Source of the DNA: Rutpela maculata
Taxonomy: Eukaryota; Arthropoda; Insecta; Coleoptera; Cerambycidae
Assembly (NCBI GenBank): GCA_936432065.2
Contig: OW386285.2
Span: 42,711,920 to 42,775,919, forward strand
Length of the DNA stretch: 64,000 nt
Reading direction: 5' to 3'
The notes under the pieces were generated by a model. It had not been told where the DNA came from. It did not search any database and worked only from the letters and a program-made list of their open reading frames with translations. The position numbers and the translations under genes were made by a program. Shown here piece after piece: positions 45,946 to 58,309 of this stretch. Every line of letters starts with the position of its first letter. The stretch's first letter is position 1.

Positions 45946-47286
45946 GTATGACCTTTTAGGTTGTTTCTTTACACCGAGGAATTATTTACTAGAAACTGCT
46001 TGCATACAAGGTGTGCCCTTTATTACATATTAACGGTGGAGTGGTCGGACTAAAACTAGCAATTTATTTAATGTCATGGAATGTTATGAAAATTATTATT
46101 ACATTTGATATAGATCTTATGTCTCTTTTCGCACAACTACATTTTTGTTAGCTTACCCTTAGGATATACAATGTGAAATAAATGCAGATGCATTTATGGG
46201 TTAAAATAATTATTTAGAATTTAAATGCATTAAAACACGCTGCTCCTAAAATTTAAAGTTGTCTCGCGAGGCGTGCCTCGCAAATTCCATAGCCTGGGCT
46301 CGTTGCGCACCGAATTAAGGATAAAAAAAATGAAATATCTGAAAATAAAACAAAGGATCTTTTAAATCGCACGCGTGATTTTTCGGGATTGGATCGATTT
46401 ACGACATTTTCGAATTTTGACTATGCTAAACGCAAAACTTTTATCGCACTTTGTTTTCAATTTTTTCAGTTAAATATTCACTGCCCTCTGGAAATTTCAA
46501 AATTGTCGATTTTTTTACTTATAAATTTGGACTTTCCACCCTTTTTGAGGACTTACAATGTAACCTATTGATTTTTAAAAAGTACTGGTTTTAATATTTG
46601 ATAGCAAGGAATTCGAAGGGTATTGTTTTAAATGATTGTTTATTATTATTTTTTAATTTAGATACTTAACGTCTACGTATTTCCACTAGCAAGCTCTATC
46701 ACCTCCTGGGGACGACCTACCCCAACCTGGAAATTTTGCCGAACCTGATCATTGTTAGATGTTGTCTAACCGATTACTTTACATACCCTCCGAAGAGTGG
46801 TATATCCAATACGTAATCCTGGCCTTGAAATTACGTAGCTTCTGCGTATATGCTGATAAACAAGCCGACATGACAAATGCATTTTTCAAAAATGTTCTTT
46901 GTGCTCTCGATGTGGCTTAAAAATACAAAATCAGGCTCCACATTTTTTTTAAAAGCATTATTTATTGAAATTTTTTCTTTTTATTTATAAAATATAAACA
47001 ATTAAGAAACAAGAAAACGAACAAAAAGTTGCTGCTTTTTATTATTTCGCATACTCTATCTGACGGTGCTATTAAAAAAATTACAGTTTCCCATTTTCGT
47101 CATTTTTCAAATAATAAAATTGTTATGTGATTTGTGGAACTTGCCTTGTTTTTTCTGAGTATTACTAACACTAAATTAAACAAAATATGTTTAGCTATAA
47201 GCATAATAGTTAAAAAAAATTAAATGTTTGTAACCCCGTTATTATGCATAATTGAAAAAAAGTTTTATAGAAAAGCTATTCATTTC

Positions 47287-47393
47287 CTAGTAGTACAAAT
47301 TAATATTGGACCAACGTACAATCCATATAGGACCAATATTTATATATTGGTCCTACATGGATTGTACATTGGTCCAATATTTTGTGCTACTAG
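47287..47393. repeat. 107-bp palindrome
   Basis: Runs from ctagtagtacaaa to its complement ending ctactag. The arms contain tattggaccaacgtacaatc, and the centre is gaccaatatttatatattgg-like. Only a few mismatches separate the arms. It is a bare foldback with no loop of size. Confidence 0.85.
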
Positions 47394-47732
47394 CGTTGTT
47401 TCTTCCTACAAAAAGCGGTACGTTTTTTTTGTATCTCGCATATTTTGCGACTTATGACTGTTACAATAATCAAATATATTAAAAGCAGTATTTTTAATAA
47501 ATTGATTGATTGACATTTTTCACTCTCAAGGAAGAGGTGGAAAAGTTTGTTTTTTGTATTGAAAAATTATATTTAAGGAAAATAAAGGACATCATTAGAA
47601 AATATTATTTAGGTATTATGCAAATCACACACTTTTTTTATTTAATATGAAATTACCTACTTTATGTATATTAGTGTCTCGATCTGGTTACGTTAATATA
47701 CTAGTTAGGTAATAGTATTTTAAACAAGTTAC

Positions 47733-48060
47733 GAAAACGAATCATTTCACACGAGTGAGATAGTCCGGTGGAACGAGCCGACGGCGACTTCCACAAGTCG
47801 AATGAGTTTGTAAAGTCGTTTTCAAAGGTGTTGTTTACAATATTTCTTCTACAACTGAAAGTAAAACAAACAATTTCATAAGCAAATAGATCAACCATTT
47901 TTAATAAATTTCTTTAAAAGTGACGAGGTTTGACGACTTTAAAACTGATGTATAGTTGTTACATAAGTTGGTTGTTATGAACCTGAATAGGCTAACCTAC
48001 TTCAAAATATACAAATAAAAGGTGTCAGTCCTGTTTTTGACAGGACTGTGTGAAAAACAT
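47733..48060 (-). mobile_element. Palindrome-ended element, copy 4 (reverse orientation)
   Basis: One end (47733-47823) has outer gaaaacga/tcgttttc and an inner stem gtggaa/ttccac (47768-47773 and 47789-47794) around a cgagccgacggcgac loop. The other end has a hairpin cagtcctg/caggactg (48026-48033 and 48041-48048). Read on the minus strand this gives the same two-ended plan as copies 1 to 3, though its simple-hairpin end is the least certain. Confidence 0.4.
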
Positions 48061-50939
48061 TACAGTACTGTATTTTTTGGATTTTTGCAAACATCGTGTG
48101 AAAAAGGACAGTTTCGAGTCATGGTTACTGTGCGTTATTTGTCGTTTTCGAAGACAGTCGTAGAAAAACACTTTAGAACACTCATTATTGGAAAACCTGT
48201 TGCGGTCTCGTAAAACTGTATTAAATGTTAAGTGTTCAATGTCAATGTATTGACGATTTTTAAAGATTCGGAGACACTTGTTGGTGAAATGAAGGTCATA
48301 AGATAATGTTATTAGGCGGAGAATTAAATAGTTAGTGGTATAAATGAGGTCTGCAAGTAAGTACATGTAAAATTCGTTAGGGTGATAGGGCGAGCATAAA
48401 AGAAGAAGAAACATTTTTGGAGTGCATAGATGGCCAGCGACTTGTGTGATGAGAGAAATTATTGTTAATAATTGGCGTTTTTGCACGGATAGTTGCACAC
48501 GTTTAGCATAACAAGACGTCTACATTGTTGGATATATGGCTATATGGTATATTGAGGTTTGCGTCACCGTCTTGGTCAAAATTTGGATAGCCATCTGAGA
48601 CCCGTGTTTGGAACTTATCCAAATTGTTGGGGTTTCGGCATTTGGAAGACTGGAGGTGAGCATTTATTTTCATTATTTTTCAGAACCTAATTAATGATCT
48701 CTGAATTAATGTCAGGTTTCGTATTTCTAGACGTTTTTTTTCTTTTGCCACTTTGTTGCTGTTGTTCTTACGTGCTGACGTGCATCTTACGTAAGAACTA
48801 GGAGTACTGGATCTCAATCTATGTAATCGATATCGAGTCTGTCGTCAAGTCTCATGCGGAGGGCTCCATAGTTTTTGCTGGGAACTGAGGAAAATCGAGC
48901 GAGTCGATCCTTTAAGGTAGCGAGGCGATTGTATTTATTTATCTACGAGAGTCTACATAGTGGAAATATTATTACTTTTATTCGTTGTGTTATATATTCG
49001 CCAGATCGTCGTATTTATTCATCATACAGTAGTATTAACATATTGGCCAGACAGTGATGTTTATTACATTCTCGACTGATCAATGTTAATTATAATCTAT
49101 AATTATAAATACGGTACATAAAACCATCTAGTATATTGTTTGGTGTCCCTATAATATACTATTTAAGACTCTAGAAATTTATTGTACCTTTTGCAAGGTC
49201 GAATTTTTTTGAGTGCATTCTTAATTATAATTACACATATTTTGTTAACCAGTCAGATACTAAACTGAATTTTATTGTATATAATACACATCTTTGTTCT
49301 TGTATACTGAGTTTATCAGTGTTTATTAAATTTGTAGTGAATATTTAATGGTTTTTATCTCTATTACTACTTACCTTTGGCTCTAGGGCATATATTGAGT
49401 AGAGAAAATCATTTGGAGCCCTTGCAGAAGATGACTAACATTTTATGTAATTGTTCTTCTAGTATATACATTTTTTTGAAGACAAAGAAAACACGAAAAT
49501 ATAATTTACTTACCCATGTCACCACTGAGAAATTAACTAGCCAAAATATAAAGTACAATACTGTTCTCCCTTGTGAACATTATTTAATTTGTTTTAAAAA
49601 AAGAGTAACAAACCAATGAAAATAACTACTCTTCTAGCCAATACCCTAGTATTAAAAATAAAGACCGTCATAGTCAAAATACATAAGGAAAAAATCGGCT
49701 ATTGTGAAATTTCCATAGAACAACTAATATTTAACTGCAGAGTTTAAAAATAAAGTGCAATAAAGGTTTTGCGTTTACCATCGCAACAATTCGGAAAATG
49801 TTGGAAATCAATCCAAACAGTGAATTTTTACTTTTTTATTATTAATTCGGTTGGCGTGCGCTGGCCGCTTGGAAAGCAGCACAAAAAACGGATATTTCTA
49901 GGCTTCTGCACAGGCGCCTGTGAAGGTAGCTCGTAAACTAAATAACAATTTTCTCTCCTGGATCTTGTGCATTTTTGTCGAATCTATTACCGTTCTCGCT
50001 ACGTAAGCGGTGAATGGCCAAGAAACATATTATAAATTTCAACATTTTCTTCTCTAATTTGTTAAACAAATTGGGAGGCCTTAAAACTACTCGCAAGTAC
50101 CATTCCTATCGAGCTGAATCGAGTGTCACTAAAAAATAATTTTTTCGTTCGAGTACCGAGAAATCAATGTAAGTGATTTTGCCAATTACACTGCACTACA
50201 ATAAATTATGTCAGTCGTTATTTGCCGGTCATGATTGCAGAACTTTATGCTCAAGAGAATCGTGATCATGGGGTTAACAAAAGAGTTACTTACGCAAGTT
50301 ATTCAATGGCGGATTAATAGCCGATAAATTATTGTAGACTATATAGTGCCCATGCATTTCTTGATTAAAATGTCTGCTGAAATAAAAAATTGCAGAATAA
50401 AATAAGTAACCATTGAAAAAATATATTTACGTGTTTCAATATAGTAATATTAGCTACTATTTGAAAGACAAGTTGAAAGATCTAACGCACCCAATTACAA
50501 ATGGGAAAATTCGATAAATTTTATTCTGACCGCCAATTTCATATTTTTTTCATTCTTCATTTTCATTTTATCAGTGTTGTAAATCAACGAGTTTCGAATC
50601 TTTGTAACTTAAATGAAATAACATTTTTAAATGCTACCAAAAATTTGACTATTTATAACTGACTGCGCCAAATTTTTGATAACCGGCTATTTTTGTACAT
50701 TTTCGACAATTAACCATAACGAAGATTTCTTAGTCGTCTTTATATTTGATATTTTACTACTCGCGTGAGAAGAACGATAATATAAACTCGTTGTGTGAAT
50801 TAGATCAGCCCCTCGTGATCGTTCGAATCGATTTCGCCAAACTCAAAATTTGAAACTCAAATGGCGAGGAATGTGAACAGAATTACATGGCGCCTTCGCC
50901 TTAGCTCTAAGGAACAAAATAAGATTGGTACAAAAACTT

Positions 50940-51160
50940 TTATTCTTTGAGTAAAAAACAAAAAGCCGATAACAGAGACAAAGAATGAAATAAAGAAAGA
51001 ACAAAATTAGAACTAAAATAGAAAGAACAAAAGCAAGAACAAGACATAATAACAACGCGAAAGTGAAAACAAAACTATGTGAACGAAGGAGTAGGAAAGT
51101 AGGAGGAAAGTAGTAGGAATAAAAATGTCGGGAACAAAATGAAAAGAAAAATTGAAAAGA
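50940..51160 (+). repeat. Purine-rich tract (about 220 bp)
   Basis: On the + strand nearly all bases are A or G, with recurring aagaacaaaa- and aaagtagg-type segments. The long minus-strand ORFs across it (rich in Phe, Leu and Ser) are a by-product of the skew. Such tracts can form triplex or unusual DNA structures. Confidence 0.65.
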
Positions 51161-51996
51161 TTGCATGTATCCAGCAAGAGAGCCCGTGAAGTAGAACTGG
51201 TCATTATCGTCAGTGCTGAAAACTTCTTATACAACGTGATTTACCACAACATGCGGAAAATAAAATGGTATACTAACTAGCCTTCTATGTGGGAAAGCCC
51301 CCATAAAATTTTAGAGTGATCCGAGGTAATTTAGTAATTTTGTTGCATTAAACTTGCAAAGATACGCTACTGTTACTTATCTGTAGTCATTATGATAGGG
51401 CAATGAACTTACTTGTGAAACAACATATCGATGATGTTTACATTTCCTTAATTGGTATAAAAAGTTAAGCTGGAGCGTGTGGTCAAAGTGCCGCGTTTTT
51501 TGTTTTCGGTCGAACAATCAGGACACCGGCGTGTTATTGACGGGTTTAAGTAAATATCTCTTATATCTATTTGTTGATGCAGAGTTTACTAGCATGGGGT
51601 CAATGTCTTTTCGATTTATTTCGCTATTTTTGTAGTGTGATTTGATTAAAACCAAAAACTCACTTCTACCCTCTCCAGCTTTGCTATCAATAGTGTTAAT
51701 CGCAAGCCTGATAAAGTGATATGATTGTACCGCGTTACGTCAGATTGGTTAAAGTCATTAGCGGTGCATTTCTACAAAAAAATAAGGTAATTTTTTTGTT
51801 CGTTTTATTTTAATTTTTCATTTTTTTGACTAGTTTCGGTGGGAACAACCTACTGTTAAATTTTCCGCATGTCATGGTAGATCACGTCGTATATACGAAA
51901 AAAACATGGTGTCTTATAGAAAAAAAAAAAAGAAGCTTGCCTACAAAAAACAGTAGCTTATAGAAACGCATCCCCAGTAGAAATCTGTATTTTATA

Positions 51997-52704
51997 CAGG
52001 GTGTCTGGAAATTCCATTGCCATACTTTAACAGGCGATTGGGTACAAAAAAAAATATTAAAAAATGTTCTTATGAACATAGGTCCGCAAATGCTTCCTAA
52101 AGGCGCTAGAGACCTTTGAAGATGGCGCTCACGAGGTAGATTTTATTTAATTCTGTCAGATGCACTTTGAGTCCAGGTATGCATTTTGGTATGTAAACTA
52201 CTACAATTAGGGGCTATCTTAAGCAACCATCGGCAACTTACTTTGATGTCATAGGGAGTATTAACAGGCAGGTCACTAAATTTATTCATCCGTATTTTTC
52301 ATATTATGCACTTTTCTGATACTTTGCATTGATATTATGATTCTTCAATAGTTTTAACGTAAAAAAAGTTGTTCATGCAAAAAGTCGAGACATTAACTGT
52401 TTTTGAGGAAAATGGATCTGAAGCAACTTTTACATAGTCTATTAATAAAAGAGCAAATAAATAAAAGACTCTTTGACGTTTAAGTATTCATTTGCAATAG
52501 TGGTAGTTTACATACCAAAATGCATACCTGGACTCAAATTGGATCTGAAGAAATTAAATAAAATCTACTTTATGGGCGCCATCTTCAAAGGGTTTTAGCG
52601 CCCTTAGGAAGCATTTGTGGACCTATGTCCATAGAAATTTTTTTTAAAAAATGTTGTACCCAATCGCCCGCTAAGATATGGCAACGGAGTTTCTGAACAT
52701 CCTG
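51997..52704. repeat. Foldback MITE FB5 (708 bp)
   Basis: Begins cagggtgtctggaaattcc after TA (51995-51996) and ends in the diverged complement ggagtttctgaacatcctg. The arms are about 215 bp, with ggtatgcattttggtatgta mirrored. The loop of about 285 bp is non-coding. The CAGGGTG start resembles FB4 (39700), hinting that both use a mariner-type transposase. Confidence 0.85.
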
Positions 52705-54039
52705 AACAGCCTCTGGCCTTGGAAAATTTTGGAAATATCACACAAAATAATCCATAAAATTCTATACCATTCCCCTCTATAGAAAAAAATTTTAAGTCCG
52801 TATGTCAAAGGATGTAAAGTTGGCTAGTGACGTTGTACCATAACAAAGAAAGAGTCCTTATAACTCGGGAGCGCCTAGTAATTATCTATTTTGTTCTAAG
52901 TTCGTAACCCAGTTTTGTTTTCAGTTCCTCGGTAAAATTCTATGTACATTTGGAAAGCACAGTATATTGTATAACATTTTATTACATATTCTTTCTAGTT
53001 TCAATTTGATAGTTCGGAAGTCACAACGAGCTTTTCGACCTTGCCGGTTGCCGCATTTTAAATTACAACATGTCTTAAATACAACAAAAGTATATATTAA
53101 AGAGACATTCACAAATTACTAGATATAGCTTTGATACAATTACTGTCATAACAATACATAGGCATTGTTAATAATAATAACAATGGAGTAGATTGGATTG
53201 AACGATATTGTAAACCTATTAAAGTAGGTCAAGGTTACTTAGTGAGTTACAGAAAGAGTGTTCCTGCCAAACATTATAATGGAAATTGTGTTATGCTGAT
53301 TTATTTCCGGTCAACATCAATCCATTCACAAAAGTTTTTCCTTCAAAATTACATTGTGTCTGTCGACTGAGAAATGATTTTTCTCAGTAATTTTAACACA
53401 TAATACCAACAAATCATTTTAAGGAACTAATCCCTATGATAGATCACGAGAAATAATACGATTTATCACATAGTAAAAATAGTAACTAAAAGAAAATGTT
53501 TAATGAAATATATTTAAAACAAAGTATCTCAAAGATAACGGAGCATTTATCAGATAAGCGATATAAACATATATAACATTAGAAATATACGAAGATATTA
53601 TCAGGTAGAGAATATATAAATTGTGATGTACTTAGATAACTGAAATGACAAATTATTATATAAACAAAATATAAGTTGGCAAAGAAGACAGAAGTATTCA
53701 GAATTACTAGTTCTTTTATGATATAATCATTAGTTTACCATAAAGCTTACTTCATTTAAGTTAAACATATTATGTGCATTCCTTTAATAACTATATACAA
53801 ATATATCAAGATCAACAACTATAATAGGTAATAAATAACAAATAACATAATAATAAATTATTACATGAAAATAAATATCAGCAAGGCTATGTTGCTCAAG
53901 ATTTTTCATTACTACTGAAAATGAATAAGGTCACATGAGTATATGAGTAAATAATGTGTCAATTTAGTTCCTGTCCATCCTCTACAATTAACGCTTTCAG
54001 AAATGATTGTTTTATTATATCTATTGGATTGAAAGAGCA

Positions 54040-55916
54040 GAAAATATATTTTTTCTACTCCCTACATAGAAAATACTATTTTGCTCCCTCATTTCAGGGA
54101 GCAAAGTAGTACTTTTCCTACCTCGGGAGGAAAATACTTTGCCTCCCTAGGGAGGAAAATGCTTTGGCTCCCTCTGGATGCAAACAAGTAAAAACTTCAA
54201 ATAGCTGTAATAGCGTATAGACTTCTTTTATTGATACACAAACTTCCTGAAAATGTATAATTATTCTTTTCTTTGAAACAGATGTTTTATTACTTATTTT
54301 TATTTATAAAAATTGAAAACAGTTTAAATCAAGGTTTAAGTTAACATCAGTAACTAAATATTGGGAAAATTTATGATACAATTAGTTAAATTACTAATGG
54401 AGATTCCCCTGAAGAAATATTGGCTCTGCTGGTGGAGATCAGTTCCTGTTTGTTGTTTTCCAAAGTCTTGGTCGCTGATGAAGTACTTGTAGAAACAAAA
54501 TTTTCAAAAACAAAACGACGTTTTTTGGTACTTGAAGTAGTACTTTCTCCCGTAATTATTTGGCTGGCTACCTCACATTTTTTATAAATACAATCATCTA
54601 AGTACCCTTCTGCTACTACATTTGTTCGCCATCCCCCATGTCCTTTTAGAGTGAGAATGTCACTTCCAGCATTGACTAATAATGTAGCTGAAGTACGGCG
54701 GAAACTGTGTCCAGTATAGCCTTTCGAATCATCCAAATTTAAAAATATTGCTATTCTGTATGGAATTTTGGCAATTGTGTTTTTGCCAATTACCTGGTTT
54801 GTACATTTCCCTTTAGCATAAGTTACAAAAAATCTAGAATGACATGTTTTAGGGGACCTACAGTCCAAATATTTTCTATACATATCCAAGACAGATACTC
54901 CGTTTAAAATCTCATTTGTTATTGTAAATGTCCTTTTGATATTAGTTTTTGAGTCAGATATTTTCCCCACCAAAATATCGCCTTTATCACTGATATCCTC
55001 AAGTACCATATTAACTAATTCATCGCTACGGCACGCCCCAGCAATTCCAAATATAAGCACGATCTGAAAAAAGAAAATGCAGTTATGACAACTGCCTAAA
55101 ATGTCACTTAATTGTCATTTTATATATACTTTCTAATAACTACTGCATTACGTTTTTATTTATTATTCAACAATAACGATCAATCTTACCTTCATATGTA
55201 AGTTTCATCTGGAGTTTCTGCAATAAACTTGTTGATATCCTCCCTTGAAAAAGTATTGGCTTTCTTGGCTTTATATCCAGCAGATTTCCTTTTTAGAAAA
55301 GCTACTAATTTAGGAAACTTAATGTCGATATTGTCTTTAATTTGGAGTGTAGATCGCAACATACTGTATTTGCTCCATAATTTTGAAGGCTTCAAACCGG
55401 CGCATTTTTTGGAAAGTAAAATAGGATCACTTCTTCACATATTTTTCTTATTTGCCTAGTCTCCATCCAACATTTAAATAGCTTTTATCTTTTTCATATT
55501 TTTAGACATTAACGGTAATAGATTTAACGAAACCACGTTTGCTTCTTCCAGAATATCTTGAGGAACTTCATCTTCACATTCGGAATACATTATTATAAAC
55601 TTTTTGGAAGTTTGTTTATTTTGAAAACAAGAAGCAACCTTAGCAACGTTCCATGTACTTTGATTTTTAAAAATATTTACTTATCTAAATACCTATTACG
55701 ACATTTTGACACATTTGGTTTTTTGATTGTCATGCATAAGAAAATATAATAAAATATATGTAAAACCAATGTAAAAAACACTGTAAATGGTCGTAGAAAA
55801 AATCATATGTATTACACAGGAGCAAAGTGTCATTTCCTCCCTTGGATATTGATGCCCTCTGGTTCGCGTCGGGCATCAAACTATCCGCGGGAGGAAATTA
55901 TGCACTTTTCTCCCTT
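54040..55916 (-). mobile_element. Crypton-type tyrosine-recombinase element, palindrome-ended (copy 1)
   Basis: The interior carries a tyrosine recombinase gene on the minus strand. Left end: tttgctccct/agggagcaaa (54080-54089 and 54096-54105) flanked by aaaatacta and a complement-like block, plus cctccctagggagg (54142-54155). Right end: caaagtgtcatttcctccc-like (55822-55841) pairs with 55888-55911 and encloses the stem gatgcc/gggcatc (55851-55856 and 55869-55875). Cryptons are not known for terminal inverted repeats, so the palindromic ends are notable. I infer the limits from those palindromes; no target duplication is evident. Confidence 0.55.
54386..55450 (-). pseudogene. Crypton-type tyrosine recombinase (two exons, frameshifted)
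   Basis: 5' part (55395-55190): PSKLWSKYSMLRSTLQIKDN, then a basic FLKRKSAGYKAKKANTFSRE segment, the SAM-like core-binding domain. An apparent intron (gtaag at 55189 down to cag at 55064, about 126 bp) joins to the catalytic domain (55063-54386): IFGIAGACRSDEL (catalytic Arg), GKISDSKTNIKRTF (likely catalytic Lys hairpin), GHSFRRTSATLLVNAG (H-x-x-R), LKGHGGWR (second His/Trp) and AEGYLDDC (nucleophilic Tyr). All catalytic residues are present. A one-base shift just before the intron (DETYI is followed by a stop, while MK fits the other frame) and breaks upstream of 55395 inactivate it. Such enzymes integrate circular DNA by strand exchange at short identical sequences. Confidence 0.8.
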
Positions 55917-56109
55917 GTCATACAAATAGCTATTAAATTCACTGAACTCTGCCTTTTATAATCCAATTTAATAATAATGTGCAGTATTGTAATATTTTCA
56001 TTGTGGGTTATTATTAGTATATTATTCAATGAAGGTGTAATTATGGGTATTACTCAGGAGGATGACGACTACCCAACAGAAAGTTGCATTTTAAAGTAAA
56101 TATGCTGAA

Positions 56110-56790
56110 AATAATAATTGGCGAGATTTTTAGGGAAAATTCGGAGACGCACATTGTATTGGTCATAACTTCTTTATTTTTTAAGCAGGAGATAAAATTA
56201 AAAAAGGACTTTTAGTTTAACTGATAATCTTTAATTTGTTTTTTGCGCAAGTGCCATAGTTTCTGGGATATTTAACTTTTAAAAAGGTATTTTGACTTAA
56301 AAAAAAACGTTTGACGCCATTTTTAACCCTTTGCGGACTAGTGGCTATCCTGTGGAACCACCTTATATACACAAAAATGAACTTTGACAAATAATGAATT
56401 AATGGAATAATGAAATTACATATATGAATTTTGTGACAAAAAAAATGTACCTCTCTTCTTTTTCATTATCTGAAATAATGTTGAGAATCGTTTGCCAAGA
56501 GTTGTTTGATTTTATGTATTCGGTAGAACAATGATGTCTCAGGGTCCCATGTGTAGAGGTACGAAGCACTGAAGATCCACCAGTAAAATATTTCGAATCC
56601 CGAATTGTCCATTGGAAAAAAAAATAGATAATGACAGTCCACGTATATTGAAGATAATTATAAGGTTCATAAGGACTATAATCGCATTCCTTATCGTTTT
56701 TTATCAATCCGGAAAGGGTTAAACCTCCATATTTGCGAAGAAACAAAAAGTTACGGAAATTTTAAAAACAGCAAATTGTTCCTCGGTTTA
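56110..56790 (+). repeat. Third copy of the 24.6-25.6 kb repeat, split by a MITE
   Basis: 56110-56322 matches the order cgcacattgta, cataacttctttatttttt, tttaatttg, agtgccatagtttct, gacgccat. After the MITE, acctccatatttgcg- and gttacgg-like sequence continues the repeat. The copy at about 25140-25500 is uninterrupted and serves as an approximate empty site. Confidence 0.55.
56327..56718. repeat. piggyBac-type MITE with TTAA duplications
   Basis: 392 bp flanked by TTAA on both sides (56323-56326 and 56719-56722). It starts CCCTTTGCGGA and ends TCCGGAAAGGG, inverted repeats of about 11 bp with one mismatch. A TTAA target and CCC... termini are diagnostic of the piggyBac superfamily. No transposase is present. 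The minus-strand ORF across it has no family features. Confidence 0.85.
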
Positions 56791-57212
56791 TGAACTTTTC
56801 CTTGGAGATTTTTATTTTTCAGCTAGGGGTGATACTTTTAAATTTACTCGACGAAAACCGTGTTGAGGCGTCCGTTTTCGCAATTTGCAAAGAAGGCGAA
56901 ACACGAAGTCCTTGAACATTCAGATCTTTTTTAATATATGAGTTGAAGGGCCATACTATGTCATTATGGAAAGAAGAAGAATTGGACTGGATGCACATCG
57001 TGAATCGCACCGGCGAATTCGAAAATTTGAGCATACATGCGCGTATGAAAAGATTTCTTGACTTTCGGTGGAATCGATGACCTACATATTATGACAGATT
57101 GAATTTAGTTATGGCACACGCGATGTTTTTGAAATTTAAACCGTCTTTTGTTATTGCTCCACAAAACTATTGAATAATGAATCTGAAGCCTTGTGATTGG
57201 TCCATGCCCATT

Positions 57213-57400
57213 GAGCAATGAATTATTATCCACGGCCGTGAGTAATGAACCCTATTACTTGCTCAAAGCGTAAGTGCAACTTCCTGTTGAGTAGTCGTCG
57301 AAAAAGTACAAGTACTCGCGATAATAGCTATTACTCACTTGGATGAACTATGACACTCAGCTTCGGCTCGTGCCGTAAACGTCATCCTCTAGAGTAATAG
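57213..57400. mobile_element. Palindrome-ended element, copy 3 (short)
   Basis: Left end: gagcaa (57213-57218) pairs with ttgctc (57259-57264) around cacggccgtg (57231-57240). Right end: ctattactc (57328-57336) pairs with gagtaatag (57392-57400), enclosing ggatga/tcatcc (57341-57346 and 57382-57387) around a cagcttcggctcgtg loop. Only 64 bp separate the two ends. Confidence 0.5.
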
Positions 57401-58309
57401 CTATCATTACACGCTCGTTGAATATTATACTATAATCAAATAGGTATATTATAACCGGGGAGGAATTTGTAATAAGAAAATCGTTTCATAACACACTGAA
57501 ATCAAATTAAGTGCTATTATATGAATTGTCTGATAAATAGTACTAGTATAGAAATAACAAAATTGTCTCCTGAATGGCTGAAGATATCGAAGTAGTCTTT
57601 CACAATTTTAATATCATAACTTACGCCAAGTTACGCTCATGAGAAATTCTTGCACAACGATCCCTTTTCATTCCCGTATACATTTTAATGGTTTTCGACT
57701 TTTGGAGGCTGTTGCTATGGTATGGACTCACGCCAAAAAATAAATTTAAGTTTCTACCACTTTTGAAAGAGATCAAAACGTGAACAGCTGCCATTTGCTT
57801 TAGATCGCCACCGTCATATTGAATTTTCCTGATGTTCTCATCAATCTTAGGTGCCAAGGACTGCCTGTAGCGAATTTCAGATTTCTAGGTGATCAATAAA
57901 TATCAAAGAATATTTTTTCCTAACAGACAGAGATTTTAATAATATAGATAAGTAGCGAAAAAAAAAATTAATCAAGTATACTTTTTCGGAAAAGCGCAAC
58001 CTCAAAGTCACCTGCTGATGTTAAAATATCTCATATCAAACATGTGCCGCAGATAATATTTACAACAGATAAAAACACTGATAACGGATCAAAATTAAAT
58101 TTATTAAAATCTTTAGAAATTAATAAATTAAAAAACTCAGGAATAATTTTAAGTGATCAAAAAGATACGAACAATTCGCCTTTGCTAAATTTGTTTTTAA
58201 ATTGAATTTTATTCCGACACTAAAAATTTTTAGAAATAGTTATTAATCAGTATTTATGAATAATTTATTATAAGTTTCCTAGTAATAATTTAAACTGTGA
58301 CCCGATTAT

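Noticed and set aside
48025..48498. 157-codon minus-strand ORF
   Set aside because: No recognisable motif. Its end runs through hairpin repeats of the palindrome-ended element, and codon composition looks like AT-rich noise.
50843..51234. Two long minus-strand ORFs rich in Phe, Leu and Ser
   Set aside because: They arise from the purine-rich tract on the + strand; membrane-like composition is a by-product.
56399..56746. 115-codon minus-strand ORF
   Set aside because: Lies across the piggyBac-type MITE and its right border, so it joins unrelated sequence.
57621..57857. 78-codon minus-strand ORF beginning MAPKIDENIRK
   Set aside because: An isolated good start sequence, but no motif, no splice partner and no extension.
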